Notes: a model not told the origin generated them from the letters alone. Shown: positions 9,507 to 18,874, counted from the stretch's first letter. The stretch is DNA of 64,000 nt from Roseovarius aestuarii (GCA_027214255.1 JAPWHL010000018.1:21936-85935), one strand, 5' to 3'. Translations and numbers: made by a program.

Positions 9507-9995
9507 TCATTCGACAATCAGTGTCGAACTGGCGGAAATGGGCTGACCAGACACCGCAAGCGGGCTGTGCATGTTGCTGTTCAGGGTAACTTTCACGGTT
9601 ACCTCGCCCTTGGGCAGGTCCGGGATGTGCATCCATTCGCCGTATAGACGCCCCAGTTTTTCATTGTTGATGAAGACATGGGCATGCCCTTGGCCCCGCG
9701 CGTCCTCAAGACCCGCAGCTTCTGGTGCGAAGGCAAAATTCTTGGTCAGAACATGCAGGTTATATCCGTCCATCGGGTCGGGTGTCAGCTCTACCGCGAT
9801 CTGAGGCGCATTCAGCGCGGGCACTTCAAGTGCCGTGCTGTGCGCCATGTCATGCCCTGCATGCGCGCTGCCATGGGCCATTGGATCCGAATGATCATGG
9901 CCATCAAAAGTGATCCCATTGCCCGCAGCCAAGGTGAAACCAATGCCACCCCCAAATACGAGCCCGATGGCGAACAATCCTAGCGCCTTACCCAT
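9507..9995 (-). CDS. His-rich exported protein, putative periplasmic cobalt-binding partner of CbtAB
   Basis: This 162-residue protein begins MGKALGLFAIGLVFGGGIGF, a hydrophobic signal or membrane anchor with no lipobox. It then has a His/Asp-rich stretch (FDGHDHSDP, AHGSAHAGHDMAH, residues about 31-53). The rest looks like a beta-rich extracytoplasmic domain with GHAHVFINNEK and WMHIPDLPKGEV. I do not recognise a named family. The start at 9995 overlaps the end of cbtA by eight bases, so it belongs to the riboswitch-controlled operon. Binding cobalt ahead of CbtAB is inferred from context and composition only; a copper- or nickel-related role is possible. Confidence 0.7.
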   Translation of the reverse strand: MGKALGLFAIGLVFGGGIGFTLAAGNGITFDGHDHSDPMAHGSAHAGHDMAHSTALEVPALNAPQIAVELTPDPMDGYNLHVLTKNFAFAPEAAGLEDARGQGHAHVFINNEKLGRLYGEWMHIPDLPKGEVTVKVTLNSNMHSPLAVSGQPISASSTLIVE

Positions 9996-10668
9996 GCGCA
10001 GCCTCACGTTTCCAGAAGAATCCAGCAAAGGCGCCCAACAGAACCCACGCCGCCAACCCAACGCCTAGCGCGCGCGCCGCGAACAATGCAGCGATTTCGG
10101 GCGGCACTGGGCCACTAAAGCTGTCCGGTTCAGGCGCACCGATCACGTGAGGGGCTACCAACAACACCGCAGCCAGCGCCCAGAACGCCCAATGACGCGA
10201 AAAGGCAATCATCCAAAGCGCGACCACCGCCGCCCCGACCGCAGCGAACCACCAAACCTGCCGCGCGCCAACATCCGCGGCTGCGACACCCGGCACCTCG
10301 GGTGCCAGCGTGAAACCGGGCGCTAGGTGAAACGCCACAAAGCCTGCCACCCCCCAGATCAATCCCGTACGCCCGTCAATGCGCGCCCCGCGATCCTGCG
10401 CCAACGACATCAAAGCCAGAAGAATCAGCGCATAGCCCGTATAGATCAGCATCGTGAAAATCAGACTCAGCCCGTCACGAACCAGGTCAAACCCCGGCAA
10501 AACAGGGTGCGCCGATACAGGATCGGCCCCGAAATGAATCAGGTCTCCGCCTTCGTAAAGTTCGGCGTGCAACAAAACAGGCTGCACGAATGCCAACTGT
10601 AGCAGACCGGCAATCAAGCCTGCTACAGCACCAGCGAACAACGCGCTGGTTAACAATTTAGAAATCAT
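9988..10668 (-). CDS. cbtA: Cobalt transporter subunit CbtA
   Basis: CbtA with CbtB forms a predicted cobalt importer usually controlled by B12 riboswitches. The 226-residue protein begins MISKLLTSALFAGAVAGLIAG and has about six hydrophobic segments, with YEGGDLIHFG near residue 38 and AFHLAPGF near 111, histidine sites typical of the family. It starts three bases after the cbtB stop and overlaps the next gene. Family membership is clear; transport of cobalt is the family prediction. Confidence 0.88.
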   Translation of the reverse strand: MISKLLTSALFAGAVAGLIAGLLQLAFVQPVLLHAELYEGGDLIHFGADPVSAHPVLPGFDLVRDGLSLIFTMLIYTGYALILLALMSLAQDRGARIDGRTGLIWGVAGFVAFHLAPGFTLAPEVPGVAAADVGARQVWWFAAVGAAVVALWMIAFSRHWAFWALAAVLLVAPHVIGAPEPDSFSGPVPPEIAALFAARALGVGLAAWVLLGAFAGFFWKREAAHG

Positions 10669-10671
10669 GCG

Positions 10672-10854
10672 TTAGTGGCAGGGAAAGCCAGTGGCGTGAC
10701 GCACATCATGTGCCGCATCATGCAGCGTCGATGCCTGCACATGGCCTGTCAGCGTAATAAGTGCCACCCCCATGATTGCAACGAAAAGCGCGGGAACGAA
10801 TTGCGCGCGCGACAGGTTGCGGGATAGGCCTTGAGCCTCAGTTTGTACTGTCAT
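10672..10854 (-). CDS. cbtB: Cobalt transporter subunit CbtB
   Basis: CbtB is the small one-helix partner of CbtA. The 60-residue protein begins MTVQTEAQGLSRN, has one membrane segment (FVPALFVAIMGVALITL, residues about 20-36) and ends in a His-rich external tail (STLHDAAHDVRHATGFPCH) as in the family. The start at 10854 has AGGAGA eight bases upstream. It is the first gene after the cobalamin riboswitch. Confidence 0.88.
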   Translation of the reverse strand: MTVQTEAQGLSRNLSRAQFVPALFVAIMGVALITLTGHVQASTLHDAAHDVRHATGFPCH

Positions 10855-10899
10855 TTCATGTCTCCTGACCGTCACACCCGACGGCTTCGTGTTTCATTC

Positions 10900-11066
10900 A
10901 TGCTTGGCAGGTCTCCTGGCTGGCGGATCGCGGCCATTTGCCCGCCTTCCCAACCGCACCCATGTTTCGGGTTTGGCAAGTGGCATGAGGGGCAACGGCT
11001 CACCGCTTACAGTCGCGGGGGCGGCTTCAGTTTCGGGCAAATGCCCTTAGTGAATTCCCTATTAGG
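10900..11066 (-). promoter_or_regulatory. Cobalamin (AdoCbl) riboswitch
   Basis: Read on the minus strand, this leader carries the conserved cobalamin aptamer blocks in order: AGGGAATTC, GCCGCCCCCGCGACTGTAAG, CGGTGAGCCGTTGCCCCTCA, TGCCACTTG (B12 box), GGGAAGGCGGGCAAATGG and AGCCAGGAGACCTGCC. Between the aptamer and cbtB a small hairpin (10869-10884, CCGTC/GACGG arms) abuts the cbtB ribosome-binding site, so control may be on translation, but no alternative fold was calculated. It should shut down cobalt uptake and the cob operon when adenosylcobalamin is plentiful. Confidence 0.95.
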
Positions 11067-11298
11067 TCCCACACATTTCTGTGCTTCTCGGAACACCAAG
11101 CCCTATCATGTAATCAACTTATCCATCATTGCGCAAGGCGTTTCAGGCCCTGATGGCCGAGACGAACAAACACAGCGACACTCTGCCAGAAATTGGGCAC
11201 CAAAACGTCTTCGCCCTCTCCTATCCGTTTTGTGGCGGATGCAAAGCCCCGGCAGCGGTTCCAAAATTTTTCGAATCGTGTCGGGCGTCGTCAGGTTA

Positions 11299-12027
11299 TC
11301 AAGGGTCTCCTGCCGCCCATCGCACTGGCGCGGCTGTTCTAAATCCTGCCTCTGCAAACGAAACGATCCGCTCCAGCGTGGGCTCAAACTGCGAAATATC
11401 ACATAGCCCCTCTGAAATCCGCTCAAGGCGTTTCAAATCGGTGATCGTGTAATGCAGCGCGCCCAGCGTAAAATGCAAACGCCAGAGAATTTCATCCTCG
11501 CCCAACTCGGGCAGGACGCGCAAAAAATAGGGAATGAAGCGGCGCAAATGGCCCACGTCATTATAAAAAATCTCATGTAGCGGAGATGAGTGATCCAGCC
11601 GCGAACGGGTCAAGAACTGGATAAACAGCCCCCGCCCGCCGGTATCAAAAGACCAACGGATGCCGGGGCGCAACAGCGCGGTCAGCACCTCGCGCAGGGG
11701 CACAACGCCGCCATTGGCCCGTTTATCCGCAGCCTCCAACAATTGCGCGCGCTCGCGGTTCAGGTCGCGCGCCCGTCGCAAAAATACAGCCTTGAACAGC
11801 CCTTCTTTGCTACCGAAATGGTAGTTGACTGCGGCCAGACCAACCCCCGCCTCGGCCGTGATCTCTCGCATCGACACGGTGGAATAGCTACGATGCGCAA
11901 AGAGGCTTTCGGCACCCTCGATGATCCGGTTACGGGTCTCTTTTGTGCGGGCTTGCCCGGTATCGGACATCTTCAGATCGCGCCCAAGCGCTTCCAAATC
12001 GAGGTTATCGGACGACGGCTTGGTCAT
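11299..12027 (-). CDS. TetR/AcrR-family transcriptional regulator
   Basis: This 242-residue protein has an N-terminal TetR helix-turn-helix: TKETRNRIIEGAESLFAHR, then TVSMREITAEAGVGLAAVNYHFG, KEGLFKAV. The C-terminal part fits the ligand-binding half seen in regulators of fatty-acid or acyl-CoA genes. ATG 12027 is used because GAGGTGAT lies just before it and the gene then starts one base after the acyl-CoA synthetase stop; a start at 11970 (MSDTGQART) is also possible. It is the last gene of the minus-strand SDR, synthetase, TetR unit and probably controls this and the divergent ABC operon. Confidence 0.88.
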   Translation of the reverse strand: MTKPSSDNLDLEALGRDLKMSDTGQARTKETRNRIIEGAESLFAHRSYSTVSMREITAEAGVGLAAVNYHFGSKEGLFKAVFLRRARDLNRERAQLLEAADKRANGGVVPLREVLTALLRPGIRWSFDTGGRGLFIQFLTRSRLDHSSPLHEIFYNDVGHLRRFIPYFLRVLPELGEDEILWRLHFTLGALHYTITDLKRLERISEGLCDISQFEPTLERIVSFAEAGFRTAAPVRWAAGDP

Positions 12028-12028
12028 A

Positions 12029-13681
12029 TCACCTCTTAAGCGGCTCAAGGTTGCGCGCGGCCTCGACCAGAGGCGCCTTCATCATCTTGCCGTTTGCATT
12101 GCGCGGCAATGCGTCGGTCGAGATCCTGTAATAGTCCGGTTGCTTGTAGTCCGACAAGTTTTTCGCGGCATGCGCACGCAAGGTATCCTCGTCGGTGCTG
12201 GCATCACGAACGGTCACATAAAGACATACACGCTCGCCCATGACAGGATCGGGCACAGGAACGGCGGCGCATTCAACCACTCCGGCATGCGCGATCATCA
12301 CATTTTCCAACTCGGCGCTGAACACTTTGTAACCAGCCCGGTTAATCATGTCTTTCTTGCGATCATGGATAAACAGGTATCCTTCGGAATCCATGCTGAC
12401 AACGTCACCCGTCCGCCAGAACCCGTCGATAAAGTTCTGAGCCGTCTGTTCCGGCGCATCCCAATACCCTTTGACAATCATCGGGCCGCGCACCCACAGC
12501 TCCCCTATGCCACCCGGCGTCACCTCTATGCCGTCATCGTCCATGATCACGGCCTCGCCACACTCGACCAGCAAGCCGATGCTGGCGGGGCGGTCGGCAC
12601 TTGCCCATGCAGGCATGATCGAGACCGGCGATGTTGTTTCCGTGGCCCCATAGGCATTGATCAAACGCAGCTCGGGCAGCGCCTGACCCAAACGGGTCAC
12701 GATGGCAGGCGGCATGATACCGCCACCGTAGATACCGGTGCGCCAATGGCTCAATTTGTTGGCGTCAAAATCGTCGTGCATCAAAATAAGCTGATAGATC
12801 GAGGGCACAAATACGGTAAAGGTGATCCGCTCGCGCTCAAGCACGTCCAGAACAGTTGCCGTCTTGTAGTCGCGCAGGATCACCGTCGCGCCAGCAACAC
12901 TTAGCATGTTGGTATAAAGCGCCATGAACCCTGAAATATGCGCACCCGGAATCGCCAGAAGGCCACGCTGCCCCGGCTTCAAATCAATGCCATAGGCGTA
13001 ATGCTGGGCCGAGTGGATGATATTGATGTTGGCGATACAGGCCCCCTTAGGTTTGCCCGTGGTGCCCGACGTGTAAAACAGAAAAATCGTGTCATCTTCA
13101 CCGCCCACAGGGGCGATGTCTGTTGCGGGAGCGTCCAGCAGGGCCGCGAACGGCATCATCCCGACAGCTTCGCCCTCGGACCATACCGCGCGAACCGATG
13201 GGCATTCCGCCAGCGCGGGCAGACGATCATGAACCGCAGCCTCGGTGATTAGCGCGGCTGCACGACAATGATTTAGAATATAGGCTGTCTCTGGCGGGCT
13301 CATCTTGACACTCATCGGCACGGCGATGGCCCCGGCGCGCACCGCACCCATCAGCGCCAGAAAGAATGATATGCCGTTGCCCAACATCAGGCCCACACGC
13401 TCGCCGGGTTCAATCCCGGCTGCCCGCAGCCCGTTCGCCACCCGCGTCACACGCTGGTCATATTGCGCATAGGACAACCGGACATCGCCGAAAACCAGTG
13501 CTTCGCTGTCAGGCGCTTTGCGCGCGGCACGGCGCAACAGATCATCGAACCGTTCCGGCCGCTTGGCATAACAGCGAAACACCCTGTCATCAAAATGCCG
13601 TTCGACCCTGGTCGGGTTCACATCATCGCCAACGACAAAACGCGTGCCATCGATCCGGGGGGCATAAATATCATCCGTCAT
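12029..13681 (-). CDS. Class I acyl-CoA synthetase (AMP-forming)
   Basis: This 550-residue enzyme should activate a carboxylic acid to its CoA thioester through an acyl-adenylate. Seen: the P-loop-like motif FYTSGTTGKPKG near residue 201, NAYGATETTSP near 335, GFWRTGDVV near 413, RKKDMINRAGYKV near 434 and the C-terminal lysine region NANGKMMK. Length and motifs fit fatty- or aryl-acid CoA ligases; the substrate cannot be read from sequence. It lies between an SDR and a TetR gene and opposite an importer plus beta-oxidation genes, so it probably activates the imported acid. Confidence 0.9.
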   Translation of the reverse strand: MTDDIYAPRIDGTRFVVGDDVNPTRVERHFDDRVFRCYAKRPERFDDLLRRAARKAPDSEALVFGDVRLSYAQYDQRVTRVANGLRAAGIEPGERVGLMLGNGISFFLALMGAVRAGAIAVPMSVKMSPPETAYILNHCRAAALITEAAVHDRLPALAECPSVRAVWSEGEAVGMMPFAALLDAPATDIAPVGGEDDTIFLFYTSGTTGKPKGACIANINIIHSAQHYAYGIDLKPGQRGLLAIPGAHISGFMALYTNMLSVAGATVILRDYKTATVLDVLERERITFTVFVPSIYQLILMHDDFDANKLSHWRTGIYGGGIMPPAIVTRLGQALPELRLINAYGATETTSPVSIMPAWASADRPASIGLLVECGEAVIMDDDGIEVTPGGIGELWVRGPMIVKGYWDAPEQTAQNFIDGFWRTGDVVSMDSEGYLFIHDRKKDMINRAGYKVFSAELENVMIAHAGVVECAAVPVPDPVMGERVCLYVTVRDASTDEDTLRAHAAKNLSDYKQPDYYRISTDALPRNANGKMMKAPLVEAARNLEPLKR

Positions 13682-13697
13682 TTTTGCATCCTACCAT

Positions 13698-14489
13698 TCA
13701 GCGCGGGGGCAGACGAATTCCGCCATCCAAACGGATGACTTCGCCGTTCAACATTCGGTTGGAAACAATCGCGGATACCAATGCTGCATATTCATGTCCT
13801 TCGCCCAATCTATCAGGAAATGGCGGGCGCAACGCGGTCACAACATCCCGTGCCCGCTCGGTCATGCCGTTGACCATCGGCGTCGAAAACACGCCCGGCG
13901 CAATCGCCATAACCCGAATGCCGTATTTTCCCAACTCGCGCGCCAACGGCAGTGTCATTGCCGCCACAGCCCCCTTGGAGGCCGAATAGGCAGGTTGCCC
14001 GACCATCCCATCAAAGGCCGCGACCGAGCTGGTATTGACGATCACGCCGTGCTGATTGTCGACGCCGCCCGGTGCCTGCTGCATCTGAAGTGCGGCAAGT
14101 CGAACAAAGTTGAACGTTCCTGTCACGTTCACCTCCAGGACCTGACGAAACACATCCAACGAAAGCGGCCCGTCCGAACGTAATGTGGCACCGGGGGAGG
14201 CAATGCCTGCGCAGTTGACCAAAACGCGCACCGGACCGACTTGGGCCAAATGATCGGCAAACACGGCCTCGGCTCCTTCGGCATCGGCCACATTGCAGGC
14301 CGTCGTTCGAATGCGCCCATCGCTGCGGTCTGCAAATGCTGCCGTTAACGCCGCATCATCCAGATCAACGGCTGTTACCACATAGCCTTCGTCAGCCAGA
14401 CGATTCGCCGTCGCATATCCCAGCCCCGACGCCGCCCCGGTGACTATTGCAGACGCCACGCCACCCCAAAATTCGTACGACCGTTCCAA
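13698..14489 (-). CDS. SDR-family dehydrogenase, 3-hydroxyacyl-CoA dehydrogenase type
   Basis: A short-chain dehydrogenase of up to 263 residues: NAD-binding TGAASGLG near residue 17, NCAGIA near 92, Ser in VNTSSVAAF near 151 and the catalytic YSASK near 168. It resembles the type II 3-hydroxyacyl-CoA/2-methyl-3-hydroxybutyryl-CoA dehydrogenase group (HSD17B10-like), supported by the neighbouring acyl-CoA genes. The start is uncertain: TTG at 14489 has a GGGAGG at good distance, GTG at 14459 starts nearer the family N-terminus, and the only nearby ATG is out of frame. Confidence 0.85.
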   Translation of the reverse strand: MERSYEFWGGVASAIVTGAASGLGYATANRLADEGYVVTAVDLDDAALTAAFADRSDGRIRTTACNVADAEGAEAVFADHLAQVGPVRVLVNCAGIASPGATLRSDGPLSLDVFRQVLEVNVTGTFNFVRLAALQMQQAPGGVDNQHGVIVNTSSVAAFDGMVGQPAYSASKGAVAAMTLPLARELGKYGIRVMAIAPGVFSTPMVNGMTERARDVVTALRPPFPDRLGEGHEYAALVSAIVSNRMLNGEVIRLDGGIRLPPR

Positions 14490-14654
14490 TATTTCATCCC
14501 TCCCAAGATGTATTTCCGCCTTTCAGGCAGTAAAGTTACACCGCCAGCAAGGATTGCTTTGCATATATTTCAACATTTAGCTCCAAATTCAATGAATAAC
14601 TTGAACGGTTGTTCCATATTTGCTAGCACTGACGGAATATTCAGGGAGGATATC

Positions 14655-15890
14655 ATGACTTTGAAATCAATCTTGGCGGCCACGGTCGCCACCGGGCTAC
14701 TGTCTTCTGCGGCCATAGCGGACACGATCCGCATCGCGCATATCGATCCATTTTCGGGCGCATTTTCCAATGTGGGCGCCGTCAACGGCAAACACGTTCA
14801 GTTCGGCGCCGACGTAGTGAATGGCGCGGGGGGCGTCTTGGACGGTGACACGCTGGAAATCGTGCGTTTCGACAACAAGCTAAGCGCGCAGGAGACCGTG
14901 ATCGCCTTTCAGGAAGCGCTGGATCAAGGCATTCGCATCATCACGCAAGCCACCAGCAGCGGTGTCGCACTGGCACTTGCCGACGCCGTACAGAAGTACA
15001 ACCGCCGCAACCCCGACGATCCGGTGCTTTATCTGAACTATGGCTCTGCCGATCCGTCTTTGACCCGTGACAAATGCGACTACTTCATGTTCCGGTTCGA
15101 GGCTCATTCAGGCATGAAACAGGCCGCCGCGACCGATCTAATCGCCCAAGATGACAGCATCAAGAAGGTGTACATCATCGGTCAGGATTATGGCCACGGT
15201 CACGAAGTCAGCCGCTACACCAAGGAAATGCTGGCGGAAAAACGCCCTGACATCGAAATCGTCGGGGACGAATTCCACCCCTTTGGCTCGGTCAAGGACT
15301 TTACACCCTACGTCGCCAAGATCCTGTCTTCGGGTGCCGATGCGGTTGTAACCGGCAACTTTGGTTCGGACCTCACTCTGCTGATCAAGGCCGCCAACAG
15401 CGCGGGTCTGAGCGCCAAGTTCTTTACCCAATACGCGGGCACCTTCGGCACACCGACCGCGATTGGCGATGCGGGCAAAGGTCGTGTTTACGACGCCGCC
15501 CCTTGGCATCCTGACGTACCGGTCGAGCAAAACAACGAAGCCAGCGCCCAAATGGCAAAGGACTTCGAGACCAAGTACGATAGCGATCTCTATTATGTGC
15601 AGATCGTCGTGCAGATGCAGATGCTGGGCGAGGCAATCAACGCCGCCGGATCAGCCGAGCCTGCTGCCGTCGCTGCCGCGCTGGAAAACATGAGCTTCGA
15701 TGGGCCTACCGGTCCAATGCAGATGCGCGCTTCGGATCACCAGCTGTTTCACCCGCTGTTCGTGTCTGTCTTTACTGACGACGGGATCACCAATGATTCC
15801 GAAGACACCGGTCTGGGTTGGAAAACTCTGCTGAAGGTCGACGCCGATCAGGTAAGCGACGATTCGACTTGTCAGGTCGAAAAGCCGTAA
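14655..15890 (+). CDS. ABC transporter substrate-binding protein (branched-chain amino acid type)
   Basis: This periplasmic protein of 411 residues begins MTLKSILAATVATGLLSSAA, a Sec signal peptide cleaved near AIADTIRIAHIDPF. The mature part is the Leu/Ile/Val-binding fold (Peripla_BP_6): SGAFSNVG, NGAGGVLDGD, GQDYGHGHEVSRYTKEM. ATG 14655 has CAGGGAGGA upstream; the frame open further upstream lacks a signal peptide. It heads the liv-type operon. Binding proteins of this class also bind aromatic, short-chain or hydroxy acids, and the gene context favours a carboxylic acid rather than leucine. Confidence 0.9.
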   Translation: MTLKSILAATVATGLLSSAAIADTIRIAHIDPFSGAFSNVGAVNGKHVQFGADVVNGAGGVLDGDTLEIVRFDNKLSAQETVIAFQEALDQGIRIITQATSSGVALALADAVQKYNRRNPDDPVLYLNYGSADPSLTRDKCDYFMFRFEAHSGMKQAAATDLIAQDDSIKKVYIIGQDYGHGHEVSRYTKEMLAEKRPDIEIVGDEFHPFGSVKDFTPYVAKILSSGADAVVTGNFGSDLTLLIKAANSAGLSAKFFTQYAGTFGTPTAIGDAGKGRVYDAAPWHPDVPVEQNNEASAQMAKDFETKYDSDLYYVQIVVQMQMLGEAINAAGSAEPAAVAAALENMSFDGPTGPMQMRASDHQLFHPLFVSVFTDDGITNDSEDTGLGWKTLLKVDADQVSDDSTCQVEKP

Positions 15891-15899
15891 TCCGACTCC

Positions 15900-15923
15900 C
15901 GCCCCCGGAGCACTCCGGGGGCG
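15900..15923 (+). terminator. GC-rich hairpin between binding-protein and permease genes
   Basis: CGCCCCCGGA and TCCGGGGGCG are perfect ten-base arms around GCAC, ten bases after the binding-protein stop codon. No U-run follows, so it is more likely a partial terminator or an mRNA-protecting stem that keeps the binding protein more abundant than the permeases, as in many ABC operons. Confidence 0.65.
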
Positions 15924-15948
15924 TTCCTTGTCATGACGGGAGGCGTGC

Positions 15949-16899
15949 GTGGACACTTTCATATTCGTGCTGGTTAACGGACTGCTCTACGGCATGTTGC
16001 TGTTTATGCTGTCCAGCGGCCTGACCCTGATCTTTAGCCTGATGGGCGTTTTGAACTTTGCGCATGCCAGCTTTTACATGCTGGGTGCGTATTTCGCGTA
16101 CCAATTGTCCAGCTTCGGATCATTCTGGTTGGGGTTGATACTGGCCCCGCTGCTGGTTGGGGTCCTCGGCGCAGCCATCGAACGGTTCGGTCTGCGCGTG
16201 GTACATAAACACGGGCATGTGGCGGAACTGCTGTTCACCTTCGGACTCGCCTATCTGATCGAGGAATTGGTGCGCCTGATCTGGGGCCGTCAGCCGGTGC
16301 CGTATCGCATCCCTGAAAGCCTTGATTTCACGTTGTTCACTGTCAGCGGCATTGATTATTCGGCTTATCGCGCCTTTATGCTGCTTATCGCTGTAGCCAT
16401 GTTTGTTGCTGTTTTGCTGTTGCTGAAACGCACGCGCGTCGGACTGATGGTGCAGGCGGCATTGTCGCATCCGGATGTCCTTTGGGCGATGGGGCACAAC
16501 GTGCCGCGCCTCTTCATGCTGGTTTTTGGCGGCGGTGTTGCGCTGGCCGGTTTGGCCGGGGTGATCGGTGGCAATTACCTAGTGACCGAGCCGGGCATGG
16601 CCCAGCAGATGGGCACTATCCTGTTCGTGATCGTGGTCTTCGGCGGGCTTGGCTCGCTTTTGGGGGCGTTTCTGGCCTCGTTGATCATCGGTATCGCCCA
16701 GACCCTGATGGTAACAATGGATACAACTCTGTCGGATCTGGTCGCGGCCCTTGGCGGAACTGCACCCAACGCCACCGGCATGTTTCGCGAAATCTGGACC
16801 ATCGCACCGTCCAACCTCGCACCGGTCTTTCCCTATCTATTGCTGGTCATTTTGCTGATCGTACGCCCGCGTGGCCTGTTGGGAACGAGGGACTCGTAA
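15949..16899 (+). CDS. livH: ABC transporter permease, LivH type
   Basis: This 316-residue inner-membrane protein is one of two permeases of the importer. It starts with GTG at 15949 (CGGGAGG upstream) as MDTFIFVLVNGLLYGMLLFM, has about eight hydrophobic segments and the LivH features LMGVLNFAHASFYMLGAY near residue 31 and GGLGSLLGAF near 225. Its stop shares one base with the livM start (TAATG). The family is certain; the livH symbol denotes type, not proven leucine transport. Confidence 0.9.
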   Translation: MDTFIFVLVNGLLYGMLLFMLSSGLTLIFSLMGVLNFAHASFYMLGAYFAYQLSSFGSFWLGLILAPLLVGVLGAAIERFGLRVVHKHGHVAELLFTFGLAYLIEELVRLIWGRQPVPYRIPESLDFTLFTVSGIDYSAYRAFMLLIAVAMFVAVLLLLKRTRVGLMVQAALSHPDVLWAMGHNVPRLFMLVFGGGVALAGLAGVIGGNYLVTEPGMAQQMGTILFVIVVFGGLGSLLGAFLASLIIGIAQTLMVTMDTTLSDLVAALGGTAPNATGMFREIWTIAPSNLAPVFPYLLLVILLIVRPRGLLGTRDS

Positions 16900-18134
16900 T
16901 GAAACGTACACTGATTATTCTGGCGGCGCTGGTCGCCCTTGGGGCCGCACTGACCCTGCCTTATCTGGGCGCAGGGCGGTTCGTGATCGTGCTGCTGACG
17001 CAACTGGCCATCATGGTGACATTCGCCATGTCCTATAACGTGAACCTCGGCCAAACTGGCCTGCTCAGCTTTGGGCACGCTGTCTATCTGGGGGCCGGTG
17101 TGTTCTCATCTCTCTATTTAATTACGGCTATCGGTGCGGGCCATGTCGCCTTGCCGCTGGAAATGGTTCCGCTGGGTGGGGCGTTTGCCGGGTTCACTCT
17201 GGCTGCAATCTTGGGGCTGGTCTCGGTACGGCGAGCAGGCGTCATCTTTGCCATGATCTCGCTTGGGCTTGCCGAACTGGCGGTGGCCGCCGCAATGCTG
17301 TTTCCCAGCGTCTTTGGCGGCGAGCAGGGCGTGTCGACCGACCGGATGGTGGATTTCTCTTTGACCGGCTTGGGCTATGGCCGCCCGCAAGAAATTTACA
17401 TGCTGGTGCTGGTCTGGGCCGTCATCAGTGTCGCCGCGATGGTGTATCTGTCGCGCACACCGTTGGGGCGGCTGGCCAATGCGGTTCGGGACAATCCCCA
17501 ACGGGTAGAGTATCTTGGATATGCGCCCTACTGGATTCGCTATATCCAGTTCTGTATTGCAGGCACGTTTGCGGGTCTTGCCGGCAGCCTGTTCGCGCTG
17601 ACTTACGAGATTGCCAACGCCAGCGTGCTGGGTATCCACATGTCGGCCAACGTACTGATCGCAACCTATCTGGGCGGGATCACCTATGTCTTGGGTCCAG
17701 TCGTCGGCGCGTTGATGGTGACATTGCTGGAAATCAACCTGTCGCGACTGACCGAGGCATGGCTGTTCTATTATGGTCTGCTGTTCATCGCGATCATCTT
17801 GTTCGCACCACGCGGGATAACGGGGCTTTTGGTGGATGCACCCGGCGCGTTCCGGCGTGCCGGTATCAGCGGGATGGTCACAACGCTGGCGCGCTGGGTG
17901 CCCGTGGTCGGATTGATCGGCGGCGGCACAGTCATTCTGGTGGAGCTATGCTATCACGTCTCCAACAGCTTTGACCCACGTGAGCCACTGACCCTGTTCT
18001 GGACCCCCGTCAGCGCCCAAAACTGGGCCCCGTGGATCACAGGCGCCGTCATGATGGTGGCGGGGCTGGGGCTGTTTGCCCTGAACCGGCGCAACGCGGC
18101 CCCCAGACGCCCTCAGACAGGAGACGCATCATGA
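16899..18134 (+). CDS. livM: ABC transporter permease, LivM type
   Basis: This 411-residue membrane permease begins MKRTLIILAALVALGAALTL. Family features are YNVNLGQTGLLSFGHAVYLG near residue 46 and VRDNPQRVEYLGY near 190. It ends in an extra hydrophobic segment (VPVVGLIGGGTVILVEL) and a hydrophilic tail. The frame open upstream to 16482 is inside livH. It overlaps livH by one base and livG by four bases. Confidence 0.9.
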   Translation: MKRTLIILAALVALGAALTLPYLGAGRFVIVLLTQLAIMVTFAMSYNVNLGQTGLLSFGHAVYLGAGVFSSLYLITAIGAGHVALPLEMVPLGGAFAGFTLAAILGLVSVRRAGVIFAMISLGLAELAVAAAMLFPSVFGGEQGVSTDRMVDFSLTGLGYGRPQEIYMLVLVWAVISVAAMVYLSRTPLGRLANAVRDNPQRVEYLGYAPYWIRYIQFCIAGTFAGLAGSLFALTYEIANASVLGIHMSANVLIATYLGGITYVLGPVVGALMVTLLEINLSRLTEAWLFYYGLLFIAIILFAPRGITGLLVDAPGAFRRAGISGMVTTLARWVPVVGLIGGGTVILVELCYHVSNSFDPREPLTLFWTPVSAQNWAPWITGAVMMVAGLGLFALNRRNAAPRRPQTGDAS

Positions 18135-18874
18135 GCATTCTGTCCATCAACGGCCTGCACAAGAACTTTGGCGCAGCCAAGATCATTCAAGGCATCGACC
18201 TGAACATCGAAGAAGGTGAATTCCATGCCGTTATCGGCCCCAACGGCGCGGGCAAATCAACCCTGTTCAACCTTATTTCGGGTCAGTTTTCGCCCAGCGC
18301 GGGCGAGGTCACGCTACACGGACAACGCATCAGCGGATTGCGCCCCTACCAGATCAACCGCCGCGGCCTGTCACGGTCCTTTCAGGTCAGTAACATCTTT
18401 GCGCAGATGAACGTGTTCGAGAACCTGCGCTGCGCGTTGATGTGGTCCTCTGGCGTTGGCTATTGCTTTTGGCGCCGCGCCGCGCGCAGTGGCGACATTG
18501 ACGCACGCGCACACGCGTTGATGGACGAAATCGGCCTGACCGCGCGCGGCACGGACATGGCCGGAAACCTGTCCTATGCCGAACAACGCGCGCTGGAAGT
18601 AGGCATGACAATTGCCGGAGGGGCATCTGTGCTGCTGTTTGACGAACCAACGGCAGGCATGAACCACCACGAGGTTGAAACCTTTGCCACCTTCCTGAAA
18701 AAAATTGCAGAAGGGCGCACGGTGATGATGGTCGAACATGACATGAACGTGGTTTTCAGTTTGGCCGACCGGATCTCGGTCCTGGTTTACGGTCAGATAA
18801 TCGCCACCGGAAAACCCGAAGATATCCGCGCTGACCCCGCTGTTCGCGAAGCTTACTTGGGGGCGGACGCATGA
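18131..18874 (+). CDS. livG: ABC transporter ATP-binding protein, LivG type
   Basis: This 247-residue cytoplasmic ATPase energises the importer. Walker A is GPNGAGKST near residue 36, the signature is LSYAEQRALEVG (alanine where LSYGEQ is usual), Walker B is LLFDEPTAGM and the switch histidine is in VEHDMNVV. The ATG at 18131 overlaps the livM stop (ATGA) and the gene overlaps livF by four bases. Confidence 0.92.
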   Translation: MSILSINGLHKNFGAAKIIQGIDLNIEEGEFHAVIGPNGAGKSTLFNLISGQFSPSAGEVTLHGQRISGLRPYQINRRGLSRSFQVSNIFAQMNVFENLRCALMWSSGVGYCFWRRAARSGDIDARAHALMDEIGLTARGTDMAGNLSYAEQRALEVGMTIAGGASVLLFDEPTAGMNHHEVETFATFLKKIAEGRTVMMVEHDMNVVFSLADRISVLVYGQIIATGKPEDIRADPAVREAYLGADA

